From an uncultured Litoreibacter sp. (lineage in GTDB: Bacteria; Pseudomonadota; Alphaproteobacteria; Rhodobacterales; Rhodobacteraceae), in NCBI GenBank assembly GCA_947494645.1, contig CANLVO010000002.1, forward strand, positions 924,359 through 988,358: a stretch of DNA of 64,000 bases, given 5' to 3'. A program made the translations under genes and the position numbers. Numbering within the stretch: position 1 is the stretch's first letter; every line of letters starts with the position of its first letter. Shown piece by piece: positions 34,492-44,297 of the stretch. A model generated the notes under the pieces. That model made no database searches, was not told the DNA's origin, and worked only from the letters and a program-made list of their open reading frames with translations.

Positions 34492-35380
34492 GCCCTAGTA
34501 AGCAATTGCGCACCCACCAGCCGGGATGTTCCGCGCTGATTTTTGCGACCGCGCTCTGGGCCGATCCTGCATCCGGGAAGAGCCCGAAACAGGTGGCGCC
34601 TGAACCGGACATTCGGGCGAGCTGACAGCTTTCTTGCGCCTTTAGTTTTTCGATCACTTCACCGATTTCCGGGAAGAGAGACATGGCTGCCGGTTGCATG
34701 TCGTTGCGCTGGGTTGTGAGCCATTGGATCAGTGTCGTGGCGTCCGAAAAATCCGGCAGGTCGGGCATGGGCGGGTTGGTCTTGGAGCTGATGGCCTTGA
34801 AGACGTCTGGCGTGGACACAGCGACGCGTGGATTGACCAGAACGGCGTGAAGCGGGGGCAGGTCCCGGATGAAGGTCAGGTCGGCGCCGATGCCGCGCAT
34901 GCGGGCGGGGTGGGAGAAGAGGCAGACGGGGACGTCAGCGCCCAAGGTCTTGGCCTTGGCGGAAAGGCGGGTGGCCTCCGCATCAGACAGTTTGGCGAGG
35001 TCGAGACCTTCCGGGAAAAGTGCTTCTGCATCTGCGTCCCAGTGGCGGATCAATCCGCGAATGGTCGCGGCGGCGTCGGCGGAGCCGCCACCTATACCAG
35101 CGGCGCTGGGCAAGTTCTTGGTGAGCAGAAAGGCGGCCCCAGCGGCTTGCGGGTTGAAGAAATGCGCGGCCTTGAGGATGGAGTTCGACATGTCGGCGGG
35201 AACGCCATCGGCCTCCGGGCCTTCGATTGTCAGGGACAGGGTATTGGCCTCGAATATGTCGATGCGGTCGCCGATATCGGCGAAGACCACCAGACTGTCG
35301 AGCAGGTGGTAGCCATCCTCGCGCTGACCTGTGATGTGCAGCGTCAGGTTAACCTTTGCAGGGGCAAATTCAGAGGTCAT
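34487..35380 (-). CDS. ispE: 4-diphosphocytidyl-2-C-methyl-D-erythritol kinase
   Basis: A 297-residue GHMP kinase of the MEP isoprenoid pathway that phosphorylates CDP-ME at the 2-hydroxyl. FAPAKVNLTLHITGQREDGYH is close to the family N-terminus; the ATP motif is LPSAAGIGGGSADAAA near residue 90, and ARMSGSGATCFGLF near 260 is GHMP motif 3. It makes IPP/DMAPP precursors that the adjacent long-chain prenyl synthase uses. Its ATG abuts the TAA of the TPR gene upstream (TAAATG), indicating translational coupling. Confidence 0.95.
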   Translation of the reverse strand: MTSEFAPAKVNLTLHITGQREDGYHLLDSLVVFADIGDRIDIFEANTLSLTIEGPEADGVPADMSNSILKAAHFFNPQAAGAAFLLTKNLPSAAGIGGGSADAAATIRGLIRHWDADAEALFPEGLDLAKLSDAEATRLSAKAKTLGADVPVCLFSHPARMRGIGADLTFIRDLPPLHAVLVNPRVAVSTPDVFKAISSKTNPPMPDLPDFSDATTLIQWLTTQRNDMQPAAMSLFPEIGEVIEKLKAQESCQLARMSGSGATCFGLFPDAGSAQSAVAKISAEHPGWWVRNCLLGR

Positions 35381-37051
35381 TTACTGATTGGACGCGGCTT
35401 CTTCTTCCAAGACTACGTCGAGGCCAACTTCCAGTTTGCGCTGGATCCGCTCGGCTTCCTCTTCCTCGGGGTCGAAAGACAGCGCGCGTTTCCATTGAAA
35501 CTCAGCCTCCCGCTTGCGGTCGACCTTCCAGTAGACGTCGCCCAAGTGGTCGTTGACGATGGGGTCCACGGGCAGAAGGGAGACCGCGCGTTCCATCGGG
35601 CCCACGGCTTCCTCGTAGCGACCGAGGCGGTAGAAAACCCAACCCAGCGAGTCCGTGATGTAGCCGCTGTCTGGACGCTCTGCTACGGCGGTTTCGATCA
35701 TGCCCAAGGCTTCGTCGAGCTTCACCTGCTGTTCGACCAGAGAGTAGCCGAGATAGTTCAGCACATCGGGCTGGTTGGGGCGCAGTTCCAGCGCCTTGCG
35801 GAAATCGACTTCCATCTCTGCCAGATTGTCCATGCGCTCGTGCACAATGCCGCGGGCGTAGTAGACTGGCCATGCGCTGACATCGTCATCGGCGCGCAGA
35901 TCCAGCGATTTCGTATAAGCCTCAATCGCTTCCGCGTCGCGGTCCTGGCGGCCCAGATAGTCGCCCAATGCGGCATGCACGACCGGCGTATCAGGGTGGC
36001 TTTTCGAAAGGGCAGAGAGCACTTCGATGGCTGCGTCTTCCTGCGCGTCGGCATAAAGCGAATTGGCTCGACCCATTTCGGCCAGGAAGAACGCGGGATC
36101 ATCGGCAGGCACGTCAGAGAAGGCATCAACCGCCAGCTTGTATTGGTCCATCTCATCAAGCAGCTCTGCGCTCATGAGGGTGGCTTGGGTATGGTCCGGG
36201 CGCAGGTCAGAGGCGAGGCGGGCATAGATCAGGACCAGCTCGGGCGCTGCGCGACCTTGCAAGATTGCGGAGATGGTAAAGAGGACTTCTGCTGCCCCTT
36301 CCTGCGGTGTTGTCACGAAGCTGTATTCCGAGGCCTCGCCTGCCTCGATCCTGGCTTTCAGCGTGTCGAGCACGGGGTTGAAGCCGCCTTCCGAGACGAG
36401 GTCGAGCAGCTCGATCGCATCTTCCGATCGTTCCAATTGCACCAGCACCTGGGCATGGGCCTCGAGCCCGCGTGCGCTGAGCGTCAGTGGGCCGTTGCGC
36501 TCCCCTGACAGAATGGCATCGGCGCTTTCGAAGTCACCGACCTGTGCCAAGGCCAGAGCCTCGTGGTAGTGGGCAAGCTGGGCGAAGTCTTCTTCCTCTG
36601 CGACCTTCTGGAAGGCGGCTGTGGCATCTGACATCTGGCCTTTGCCCAAGAGCGCCCAGCCTTCAAGCAGACCGTTGAGCAGCGGGGCCAGGCCGTCCGT
36701 TTGCGCGGCTGGCTTTGCGGCCAGTTCGAAATCGCCGTCTTTCAGTGCGGCCATGTTTTTGACCAGCATCACGATAGGGTTGGTGCCGCCAGCGGTGACG
36801 TAGCTGTCTGCCACTCGGGACGCAGGGCCGATATTACCCGCGCCGATATTCGCGATCACGGCGCTTTCCAGAAGCGCCAGATTTGTCGGGTCCTCGACCA
36901 CGGCGCGCGCGAAATAGGCGACGGCCTCCTCATAGTCGGCGGCGATGCTGGCTTGGCGGGCGGCAAGGTAGGGGCCTGCGACATCCGCCTTGAGCGGCGC
37001 GGCGAAACAGCTGACCGCAAGCAACAGGGCCGTGGTGGTGCGAAGTGACAT
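35381..37051 (-). CDS. Secreted tetratricopeptide-repeat protein
   Basis: A 556-residue protein starting at ATG 37051 (MSLRTTTALLLAVSCFAAPL), whose first 22 residues form a signal peptide. The rest is helical TPR-like repeats: KADYEEAVAYFARAV-type helices near residue 30, then units around 370-540 such as DRDAEAIEAYTKSLDLRADD and GRYEEAVGPMERAVSLLPVD. It resembles the alphaproteobacterial TPR proteins (BamD/NrfG-like repeats, not those families) usually adjacent to ispE, of unknown role and probably periplasmic or envelope scaffolding. Its stop abuts the ispE start. An upstream in-frame extension is rejected because it would disrupt the signal peptide. Confidence 0.85.
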   Translation of the reverse strand: MSLRTTTALLLAVSCFAAPLKADVAGPYLAARQASIAADYEEAVAYFARAVVEDPTNLALLESAVIANIGAGNIGPASRVADSYVTAGGTNPIVMLVKNMAALKDGDFELAAKPAAQTDGLAPLLNGLLEGWALLGKGQMSDATAAFQKVAEEEDFAQLAHYHEALALAQVGDFESADAILSGERNGPLTLSARGLEAHAQVLVQLERSEDAIELLDLVSEGGFNPVLDTLKARIEAGEASEYSFVTTPQEGAAEVLFTISAILQGRAAPELVLIYARLASDLRPDHTQATLMSAELLDEMDQYKLAVDAFSDVPADDPAFFLAEMGRANSLYADAQEDAAIEVLSALSKSHPDTPVVHAALGDYLGRQDRDAEAIEAYTKSLDLRADDDVSAWPVYYARGIVHERMDNLAEMEVDFRKALELRPNQPDVLNYLGYSLVEQQVKLDEALGMIETAVAERPDSGYITDSLGWVFYRLGRYEEAVGPMERAVSLLPVDPIVNDHLGDVYWKVDRKREAEFQWKRALSFDPEEEEAERIQRKLEVGLDVVLEEEAASNQ

Positions 37052-37109
37052 GTGTGGTGACCGCTCTGATTTAATTGGGGTGTTTTGGTCGTGAGTAGAC
37101 GTGTTGGCT

Positions 37110-37149
37110 AAAAAATAGGGCGCGCATGGGGTTTTGTCCATGCGCGCCC
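37110..37149 (-). terminator. Rho-independent terminator after the ETF-QO gene
   Basis: GGGCGCGCATGG (37118-37129) and CCATGCGCGCCC (37138-37149) are a perfect 12-bp stem with an 8-nt loop. Read on the minus strand, TATTTTTTAG follows. It lies 30 bp past the ETF-QO stop and upstream of the TPR-ispE pair. Confidence 0.93.
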
Positions 37150-37178
37150 GTGGTCACAAATTCGGCAGAAGGTTTTGC

Positions 37179-38825
37179 CTACATGTTGGGATAGTTTGGC
37201 CCGTCGCCGCCCTGCGGCGTGGTCCATGTGATGTTCTGGCTCGGGTCCTTGATGTCGCAGGTCTTGCAGTGGACGCAGTTCTGGAAGTTGATCACGAACT
37301 TGGTGTCCGCTCCGTCGCCCACAAACTCATAAACCCCCGCCGGGCAATAGCGTGCCGACGGCCCCGCATAGTCGCGCAGGTTGACGTTCACCGGGATGTC
37401 GGGATCGGTCAGCTTGAGATGGGCAGGCTGGCTTTCCTCGTGGTTGGTGAAGGCGAAGGACACGTTGGTCAGCCGGTCAAAGCTGAGCGTGCCATCGGGT
37501 TTGGGGTAGTCGATGGGCTTGTGCTTTGAGGCCGCCTCGGTGCTGTCGGCATCGTTCTTTTTGTGCGCCAGCGTGCCGAAGAGAGAGAAGCCCAGCGTGT
37601 TGGTCCACATGTCCATGCCGCCCAGAACGAGGGAGGCCGTGAGGCCGTAGTTCGACCACAGCGGCTTGACGTTGCGCACCTTTTTGAGATCCTTGCCGAT
37701 GGGGCCGGTTTTGACCTCTTTGGCGTAGTCGTCCAGCGTGTCGCCGGAACGGCCTTCCGCGATGGCCTTATGCGCGGCCTCGGCTGCGGCTTTGCCCGAC
37801 AGCATGGCGTTGTGGTTGCCCTTGATGCGGGGGACGTTGACCATGCCAGCCGAGCAGCCCAGCAGCGCGCCGCCGGGGAAGGCAGTCTCGGGCATGGCCT
37901 GGAAGCCGCCCTCGGTGATGGCGCGGGCGCCGTAAGCCACGCGTTTGCCGCCTTTGAGCAGCTCGGCCACCATCGGGTGATGCTTGAAGCGCTGGAATTC
38001 CATGTAGGGAAAGAGGTGCGGGTTCTTGTAGTTCAGGTGCACCACGAAGCCGACATAGACCTGATTGTTATCAAGGTGATAGATGAAGGAGCCACCGCCT
38101 GCGTTCTTGCCAAGGGGCCAGCCCATGGTGTGGGTGACGGTGCCTTCGGCGTGTTTGTCGGGGTCGATCTCCCAGATTTCCTTCATGCCGAGGCCGTATT
38201 TCTGCGGGCCGCTGTCCTTGGCGAGGTCGTATTTCGCGATGACCTGCTTGGACAGCGAGCCGCGGACACCCTCGGAGAGGAACACGTATTTGCCGTGCAA
38301 CTCCATGCCGGGCTCGTAGCCGTCGCCTTTGGTGCCGTCTGCCTCGATGCCGAACTCACCTGCCACGACGCCTTTGACCTCGCCCTTGTCGCCGAAGACC
38401 AGATCGGAGCAGGCCATGCCGGGGAAGATTTCGACGCCCATGCCCTCGGCCACCTCGGCCATCCAGCGGCAGACATTGGCCATGGAGACGATGTAGTTGC
38501 CGTGATTGTTCATCAGGGGCGGCATCGGGAAGTTGGGGATGCGGACCTGACCGGCCTCGCCGAGCATGTAGAAGTTGTCTTTCTTGACCGGCACCTTGAC
38601 GGGGCTGTCCATCTCGCGCCAGTCGGGCAGCAGCGCGTCGAGGCCGCAGGGATCAAGCACGGCACCAGAGAGGATATGCGCGCCGACTTCGGAGCCTTTT
38701 TCCAGCACGACAACGTTGGTGTCGGCGTTGAGCTGCTTGAGACGGATCGCGGCAGACAGACCGGCGGGGCCAGCTCCTACGATGACAACGTCATATTCCA
38801 TGCTTTCGCGTTCGGTCTCGGCCAT
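37179..38825 (-). CDS. Electron transfer flavoprotein-ubiquinone oxidoreductase
   Basis: A 548-residue membrane-associated FAD/4Fe-4S enzyme that passes electrons from reduced ETF to ubiquinone during fatty-acid and amino-acid oxidation. FAD site VVIVGAGPAGLSAAIRLKQL near the N-terminus, EVGAHILSGAVLDP near 45, and the 4Fe-4S cluster CVHCKTCDIKDPSQNITW at the C-terminus define the family (ETFDH/FixC class). I use ATG 38825 (GGAGG ten bases upstream); a GTG two codons upstream is possible. It works with EtfA/EtfB encoded at 59-61 kb. A strong terminator follows. Confidence 0.96.
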   Translation of the reverse strand: MAETERESMEYDVVIVGAGPAGLSAAIRLKQLNADTNVVVLEKGSEVGAHILSGAVLDPCGLDALLPDWREMDSPVKVPVKKDNFYMLGEAGQVRIPNFPMPPLMNNHGNYIVSMANVCRWMAEVAEGMGVEIFPGMACSDLVFGDKGEVKGVVAGEFGIEADGTKGDGYEPGMELHGKYVFLSEGVRGSLSKQVIAKYDLAKDSGPQKYGLGMKEIWEIDPDKHAEGTVTHTMGWPLGKNAGGGSFIYHLDNNQVYVGFVVHLNYKNPHLFPYMEFQRFKHHPMVAELLKGGKRVAYGARAITEGGFQAMPETAFPGGALLGCSAGMVNVPRIKGNHNAMLSGKAAAEAAHKAIAEGRSGDTLDDYAKEVKTGPIGKDLKKVRNVKPLWSNYGLTASLVLGGMDMWTNTLGFSLFGTLAHKKNDADSTEAASKHKPIDYPKPDGTLSFDRLTNVSFAFTNHEESQPAHLKLTDPDIPVNVNLRDYAGPSARYCPAGVYEFVGDGADTKFVINFQNCVHCKTCDIKDPSQNITWTTPQGGDGPNYPNM

Positions 38826-38947
38826 GTGCACTATTCCTCCATACCCGTGTTCAACGGTGCGATAGACGTTCTAACGGGGTTTGCGCCTCAGGCAAGGCCG
38901 ATTGCACGCATGGGCCTGCGACGTCGTGACGTCATGCGGGGCGCGGC

Positions 38948-39934
38948 TCAGGATGTGGCGGGTCTGTTGGCGGCGATCTGGCGCGACGCAGGTCGCGCGT
39001 TCCAGCGCCAAAGCGCCGCCCAAGCCAGCGTCACCGCCGCGACGGAGAAGTAGCCGTCCACTGCGTAATGCCATCCCAGATGCACGGACAGCACCATGAT
39101 GATCGCAAGGTAAGCCGCACCGATGGGGACGAGGTATTTCGAGCGGTCAAAGAGGTAGAGCATCAGCATGGTCGCAACCGCGACATGAACCGACGGGAAG
39201 GCGGAGATGCCCGAGCCCACGGTTTGCGCGCCGTCGACGTAATTGTCCCATAGGCCTTGCTGGATCGTGCCGATCAGGGAGTCCTGAAAGCCGATATTCT
39301 GCATTGACTGGATCAGCCCCGCAAAGCGGTCCGTGCCAAGCAGGCGGTCATAGTAAAGCGGCCCGACGGAGGCCGTGGCGTAGGCCGCGACGTTGCCGAG
39401 TCCGATCCATGTAAAGGAGAACAGCTGCAGATAGGTGCGTTTGCGGACCGGGTCGCGGTCAAACAGCGCCAGCAGGAACGGGAAAAACAGCGCGGGCATG
39501 GACCAGATCGCGAAATAGAATGTCTTGGTGACCTCGACCGTCAGGATGTCGGCGTAGCGGTGCGTGTAGATCCATGGATCGACCCCGCCATGCATCACCT
39601 TGTCCAGATCCGCAAAGAACGTGTCGGCATAAAATGGCACGAAAAACGGCATTGCGCTTTTGATGAAGGTGAAAGCGGCGGTGAAGGCAAAACAGGCGGC
39701 AAAGGCCCATGTGGCCTCTATCAGCAGCTTTTTGCCACCGAAACTGCGCGAAAAGTAATAGAGGGCCGCGAATCCGGCGGCGATGAAGGGCAGGGCGGAG
39801 ACGACAGTTCGGATGGCCCATTTGCCGCGGTTCAGGATGTCGGCGAATTGCGCCATGGGATCCTCGCGGATCAGCATGACCATGACCACCGAAAATGCCA
39901 GATATCCTAATGAAAATAGGAAGAATCGTCTCAT
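38948..39934 (-). CDS. PAP2-family phosphatase, six-helix membrane protein
   Basis: A 328-residue protein starting at ATG 39934 (MRRFFLFSLGYLAFSVVMVM) with about six membrane segments. The PAP2 catalytic triad regions are visible near the C-terminus: SAFPSVHVAVATMLML (histidine of motif 2) and LSVHLGWHYAVDGYFS (motif 3); an Arg-containing motif 1 is less clear. It resembles the inositolphosphotransferase/AUR1-like PAP2_3 branch. The substrate (undecaprenyl-PP, phosphatidate or lipid A phosphate) cannot be stated. An N-terminal extension of 53 codons is open but lacks a ribosome site. It is divergent from the DUF2834 gene. Confidence 0.8.
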   Translation of the reverse strand: MRRFFLFSLGYLAFSVVMVMLIREDPMAQFADILNRGKWAIRTVVSALPFIAAGFAALYYFSRSFGGKKLLIEATWAFAACFAFTAAFTFIKSAMPFFVPFYADTFFADLDKVMHGGVDPWIYTHRYADILTVEVTKTFYFAIWSMPALFFPFLLALFDRDPVRKRTYLQLFSFTWIGLGNVAAYATASVGPLYYDRLLGTDRFAGLIQSMQNIGFQDSLIGTIQQGLWDNYVDGAQTVGSGISAFPSVHVAVATMLMLYLFDRSKYLVPIGAAYLAIIMVLSVHLGWHYAVDGYFSVAAVTLAWAALWRWNARPASRQIAANRPATS

Positions 39935-40076
39935 GCCCCAGGAGCTCCGTAACCTGTCATACCTGCTCGTCTCGTTTCTGTGTCTTGACGCATTTGGCCG
40001 CTTTGGCGGGTTCCAGTGTGTTGTTATATCCGCTAAGGGATGCGCCAGCACCGTTAACCTATTGGACACCCGAAAT

Positions 40077-40394
40077 ATGGCGATTTTACGCATGATTTAC
40101 CTCGCGCTGGCCATTTGGGGGGCAATCCACCCGATGAGCTGGTTTATCGCCTGGTTCAATGAGAACGGCTATTCGCTGGCCGGGATGGTTGAGGCGTGGC
40201 ACGCCAATGCCGCGACCAGCGGGCTGGTGTGGGATCTGACGATTGCCGCCGTGGCGCTGACCGTCTGGATCATTGCCGAAGTGTATACCCGCAAGAATTG
40301 GCTGGCCCTTGTCGCGATCCCCGCGACGTTTTGCATCGGCGTCAGCTGCGGGTTGCCGCTGTATCTGTTCCTGCGCACAAGACCGGTGACCTAG
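40077..40394 (+). CDS. DUF2834 small membrane protein
   Basis: A 105-residue protein with three membrane helices, starting MAILRMIYLALAIWGAIHPM. The GLVWDLTIAAVALTVWIIAE helix and the Pro-Met-Ser-Trp loop are typical of DUF2834. Function is unknown. The ATG at 40077 is chosen because an upstream in-frame extension lies in the shared promoter with the PAP2 gene. Its stop (40392-40394) is followed directly by the lysA ATG, so it is cotranscribed with lysA. Confidence 0.75.
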   Translation: MAILRMIYLALAIWGAIHPMSWFIAWFNENGYSLAGMVEAWHANAATSGLVWDLTIAAVALTVWIIAEVYTRKNWLALVAIPATFCIGVSCGLPLYLFLRTRPVT

Positions 40395-41660
40395 ATGGAC
40401 CATTTTCTGTATCAAGACGGCGAGCTATTCGCCGAAGACGTCTCCTTGCGCGATATCGCGGCGCAGGTAGGCACGCCGTTTTATTGCTATTCGGCGGCCA
40501 CGCTGACCCGGCATTTCAACTTGTTTGACGAGGCTTTGGCGGGGATGGAGCATCTGGTGTGCTACGCCATGAAGGCCAATTCCAACCAAGCAGTGCTGAA
40601 GCTGCTGGGCGATATGGGCGCTGGGATGGATGTCGTATCCGGCGGAGAGTACCGCCGTGCGCGGGCGGCAGGTGTGCCGGGCGAACGGATCGTGTTCTCG
40701 GGCGTTGGCAAGACCGAGGAAGAGATGCGTCTGGCCATTTCTGGCGGCATCCGGCAGTTCAATATCGAGAGCGAGCCGGAGATGGTTTTGCTGTCTTCGG
40801 TGGCCGTGTCCTTGGGGGCGGAGGTGCCTGTGACCATCCGGGTGAACCCGGATGTTGATGCCAAGACGCATGAGAAGATTTCCACCGGTAAAAAAGGCGA
40901 CAAGTTCGGCATTCCGATTTCGCGGGCTGTCGAGGTCTATGCGCAGGCGGCGGCTTTGCCCGGTCTGAAAGTGATCGGCATTGACGTGCATATCGGCAGC
41001 CAAATGGTGGATCTGGAGCCGTTCCGGCTGGCGTTTCGCAAAGTGGCGGAGCTGACGGAGGTGCTGCGGGGCGAGGGGCATGAGATTGCCCGCCTTGATC
41101 TGGGCGGCGGGCTTGGCATTCCCTATGAGCGGTCCAACGCGGATCCGCCTTTGCCGCGCGACTTCGGGCAGGTGGTGCGCGAGGAGGTTGGCCATCTGGG
41201 CTGCGAGATCGAGATTGAGCCGGGACGCCTGATTGCTGGCAATGCGGGGGTGCTGGTCTCGAAGGTGATTTACGTCAAATCGGGAGAGGACCGGAATTTT
41301 CTGATTCTTGACGCCGCGATGAACGATTTGATCCGACCGGCGATGTATGGCGCATATCACGACATTATCCCGCTGAGCGAGCCTAAGCCGGGGGCGGAAC
41401 CGGCCACATATGACGTGGTTGGACCCGTTTGCGAAAGCGGAGATACGTTTACAAAACAACGGGTTATGGCGGAGATGGGGCCGGGTGAGCTGGTCGCGTT
41501 CCGCTCTGCCGGGGCGTATGGCGCGGTGATGTCGTCTGAGTATAATTCCAGACCGCTCATTCCGGAGGTTTTGGTGCGGGGGGATCAATTCGCCGTCATC
41601 CGGCCACGGCCCACCTTTGACGAGATGATAAATCGAGATACCATCCCCCCATGGTTGTAG
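40395..41660 (+). CDS. lysA: Diaminopimelate decarboxylase
   Basis: A 421-residue PLP enzyme (alanine racemase-like barrel) that makes L-lysine from meso-diaminopimelate. The PLP lysine is in LVCYAMKANSNQAVLKLLGD near residue 60; the GGGLGIPYE glycine-rich phosphate loop lies near 240; GPVCESGDTF near 345 supplies active-site residues across the dimer. The start ATG immediately follows the DUF2834 stop. TIGR02302 and the zinc-ribbon gene lie downstream, an order often conserved in Rhodobacteraceae (from memory). Confidence 0.96.
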   Translation: MDHFLYQDGELFAEDVSLRDIAAQVGTPFYCYSAATLTRHFNLFDEALAGMEHLVCYAMKANSNQAVLKLLGDMGAGMDVVSGGEYRRARAAGVPGERIVFSGVGKTEEEMRLAISGGIRQFNIESEPEMVLLSSVAVSLGAEVPVTIRVNPDVDAKTHEKISTGKKGDKFGIPISRAVEVYAQAAALPGLKVIGIDVHIGSQMVDLEPFRLAFRKVAELTEVLRGEGHEIARLDLGGGLGIPYERSNADPPLPRDFGQVVREEVGHLGCEIEIEPGRLIAGNAGVLVSKVIYVKSGEDRNFLILDAAMNDLIRPAMYGAYHDIIPLSEPKPGAEPATYDVVGPVCESGDTFTKQRVMAEMGPGELVAFRSAGAYGAVMSSEYNSRPLIPEVLVRGDQFAVIRPRPTFDEMINRDTIPPWL

Positions 41661-41694
41661 CGCTATGGCGTGCTGTGGCCGTTGAGGTTTCGCG

Positions 41695-44289
41695 TTGAAC
41701 GAACATGACCGCCAGATCGAATTGCATGCGCTGCGCCGCCCGCTGGGGCTGACGCGGTTTGGCATGTTGGCCGAGCAGGCGGTGCGCGGGCTGTGGCCCT
41801 TATGGACCGTGGCGCTGGCGCTGTTCGTGGTTTTGGCCTTCGGCTTGCATATGTCTGTCGGCGTTGAGGGCTTCTGGCTGGGCGCTGTGGCCTTCGTGGC
41901 CGCGTTCGGCGGGGCGATCTGGTACGCGTTCCGGCATTTTCGCTGGGTCAGCGAGGCGGATGCGATCGACCGGCTGGACCGCTCCATGCCCGGGCGGCCT
42001 TTGACGGCGACGTTTGATGACATGGCGATTGGCGGCGATGACGCGGCGTCGCGCACCGTTTGGGAGGCGCATATCCTGCGCACCAAGCGGGCCTTGCAAG
42101 CGGCCAAACCGGTGGAGCCTGATCTTGCGATTTCCGACCGCGACCCGTTTGCCTTGCGCTACGCGGCGCTGCTGTTTTTCGGGATTGCGGTGATGTTCGG
42201 CTCGATCTGGCGGCTGGGCGCGCCTGAGGGCGTGCTGCCGGGCACCCCCGGCGAGGCCGTGATTGCCGGGCCAAGCTGGGAAGCGTGGGTGGAGCCCCCG
42301 TCCTATACCGGGTTGCCGACGATATACCTCAATGACGTGCGGGCCGCGGAATTTGAGGTCCCTAAAGGCAGCCAGATCACCATGCGGCTTTACGGCCAAG
42401 TGGGCAGCATTCCTTGGACGGAGACCCTGTCGGGCCAGCCCGCACCGCAAGAGCCGCAATCGGCCTTCACCATTGACGTGGCGCAGAGCGGCAGTTTGAG
42501 CATTGAAGATCAGGTCTGGGAGATCACCGCGCGGACGGACCGGCGGCCGAAAGTGTGGTTTCAGGGCGCGATTGAGCGCGGTGCAGACGGCGAGATGAAG
42601 CTGCCGTTTAACGCGTCAGATGACTATGCGGTGGACTCAGGAACGTCGACCATCACGCTGGATCTACCGGCGGTTGAGCGGATCTACGGGCTGAGCGTCG
42701 AGCCGGAGCCGCGCGAGGCGTTGGTGCTGGATTTGCCAATGCCAATAACGGGGCGGCGGGACAACTTTTCCGAGCTGCTGATCGAGAACATGGCGGAGCA
42801 CCCCTGGGCGGGGCTGAATGTGCGCTTCACGCTGGATGTGTTGGATGCCACCGGGCAGGACAGCGAGGATGAGGTGATCACCTCGACGTTGCCGGGGCGG
42901 AGCTTCTTCCAGCCGATTGCCTCTGCCGTGGTGGAGCAGCGGCGCGACATCTTGTGGTCGCGGGAAAACGCGGCGCGGGTGAGCCAGATTTTGCGGGCGA
43001 TCACGCATGACGCGCAGGAGACCTTCCCCAACCAACAGGCTTATCTGACCATTCGCCGGGCGCTGGAGCGCCTTGAAATCCATGCCCGCTATGGCCTGAC
43101 GGAAGAAAAGCGCGACGAGATCGCGGCATTGCTGTGGGCTGCGGCGAACCTGTTGGAAGACGGGCGGCTATCAGATGCTTTGGAACGGCTGCAACGGGCG
43201 CAAGAGCGGTTAGAACAGGCGATGCGGGACGGCGCGACGGATGAAGAGATCTCCGAGCTGATGCAAGAACTTGCGGAAGCGATGCGCGAATACATGGAGC
43301 AGCTGGCGCAGAACCCGCAGGAGGGTGGCGAGCAGCAGCAACAGGGCGAGGGTCAGGAGATGACCCAGGACCAGCTGCAGGAGATGCTCGACGAGATTGA
43401 GCGGCTGATGCAGGAGGGCCGTAACGAAGAGGCCGCCGAGCTGCTGCAACAGCTGATGGAAATGATGGAGAACATGCAGGTCACCCAAGGCCAGCAGAAC
43501 CAGCAGGGCCAAGGCGAGGGCGAGCAGGCCATTGAAGGGCTGCAAGAGACGTTGCGCGACCAGCAGGGCCTGAGCGACGAGGCCTTCCGCGACCTGCAGG
43601 AACAGTTCAACCCGGGCGCACAGGCTGGCGAAAGCGAAGGCAATGAAGGCCGCAATGGTGGGCAGGGCCGGGGCCAGAACCATGACGGGCAAGGTGGCCA
43701 GGGTCAGCCGGGCGACGAGCAAGGTGAAGGCGGCGAAAGCCAGCAGGGCGACAATCAGCAAGGGCGCGGAGATGACGACGAGTTGGGCGAGGAAGGCGGC
43801 TCGCTGGCGGACCGTCAGGAACGTCTGCGCGACGAGCTAAACCGGCAAAGGGCCGGGCCATTGCCCGGTGCGGGAACAGAGGCTGGTGACGCGGCGCGCG
43901 AAGCATTGGACCGGGCCGGCGAAGCGATGGACCGGGCCGAAGACGCGCTGCGCAATGACGAGACAGCGCGGGCGCTGGGTGCACAGTCAGAGGCGATGGA
44001 CGCCCTGCGGGATGGCTTGAGAAACCTCGGCGAAGCGATGGCCGAGAACCGTCAGGAAGGCGGGCAACAGGGCGACCAGCAGGGACAAGCCAGCGATCAA
44101 AGTCGCGATCCGCTGGGCCGGGAACAAGGGCTGGACGGTCAGTCTGCTACGGATGAAAGCATGCTGGGCGGAGAGTTCGCGCAGCGGCGGTCTCGTGAGC
44201 TGCTCGATGAGATCCGCCGTCGTTCTGGCGAGCGGGAACGGCCCGAGATCGAGCGCGACTATCTTGAGCGGTTGCTCGACCAATTCTAG
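41695..44289 (+). CDS. TIGR02302/DUF4175-type low-complexity membrane protein
   Basis: An 864-residue protein with two or three membrane segments near the N-terminus (LWPLWTVALALFVVLAFGLH and LGAVAFVAAFGGAIWYAFRH) and a soluble middle domain with beta structure (VEPPSYTGLPTIYLND). From about residue 530 to 800 it is dominated by Gln, Glu, Gly and Met, with runs such as NPQEGGEQQQQGEGQ and NQQGQGEGEQAIEG, likely a coiled coil or disordered. This fits the alphaproteobacterial TIGR02302 family, whose role is unknown. The start is TTG with GAGG upstream. It lies 34 bp after lysA. Confidence 0.85.
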   Translation: MNEHDRQIELHALRRPLGLTRFGMLAEQAVRGLWPLWTVALALFVVLAFGLHMSVGVEGFWLGAVAFVAAFGGAIWYAFRHFRWVSEADAIDRLDRSMPGRPLTATFDDMAIGGDDAASRTVWEAHILRTKRALQAAKPVEPDLAISDRDPFALRYAALLFFGIAVMFGSIWRLGAPEGVLPGTPGEAVIAGPSWEAWVEPPSYTGLPTIYLNDVRAAEFEVPKGSQITMRLYGQVGSIPWTETLSGQPAPQEPQSAFTIDVAQSGSLSIEDQVWEITARTDRRPKVWFQGAIERGADGEMKLPFNASDDYAVDSGTSTITLDLPAVERIYGLSVEPEPREALVLDLPMPITGRRDNFSELLIENMAEHPWAGLNVRFTLDVLDATGQDSEDEVITSTLPGRSFFQPIASAVVEQRRDILWSRENAARVSQILRAITHDAQETFPNQQAYLTIRRALERLEIHARYGLTEEKRDEIAALLWAAANLLEDGRLSDALERLQRAQERLEQAMRDGATDEEISELMQELAEAMREYMEQLAQNPQEGGEQQQQGEGQEMTQDQLQEMLDEIERLMQEGRNEEAAELLQQLMEMMENMQVTQGQQNQQGQGEGEQAIEGLQETLRDQQGLSDEAFRDLQEQFNPGAQAGESEGNEGRNGGQGRGQNHDGQGGQGQPGDEQGEGGESQQGDNQQGRGDDDELGEEGGSLADRQERLRDELNRQRAGPLPGAGTEAGDAAREALDRAGEAMDRAEDALRNDETARALGAQSEAMDALRDGLRNLGEAMAENRQEGGQQGDQQGQASDQSRDPLGREQGLDGQSATDESMLGGEFAQRRSRELLDEIRRRSGERERPEIERDYLERLLDQF

Positions 44290-44297
44290 GTAAACGT

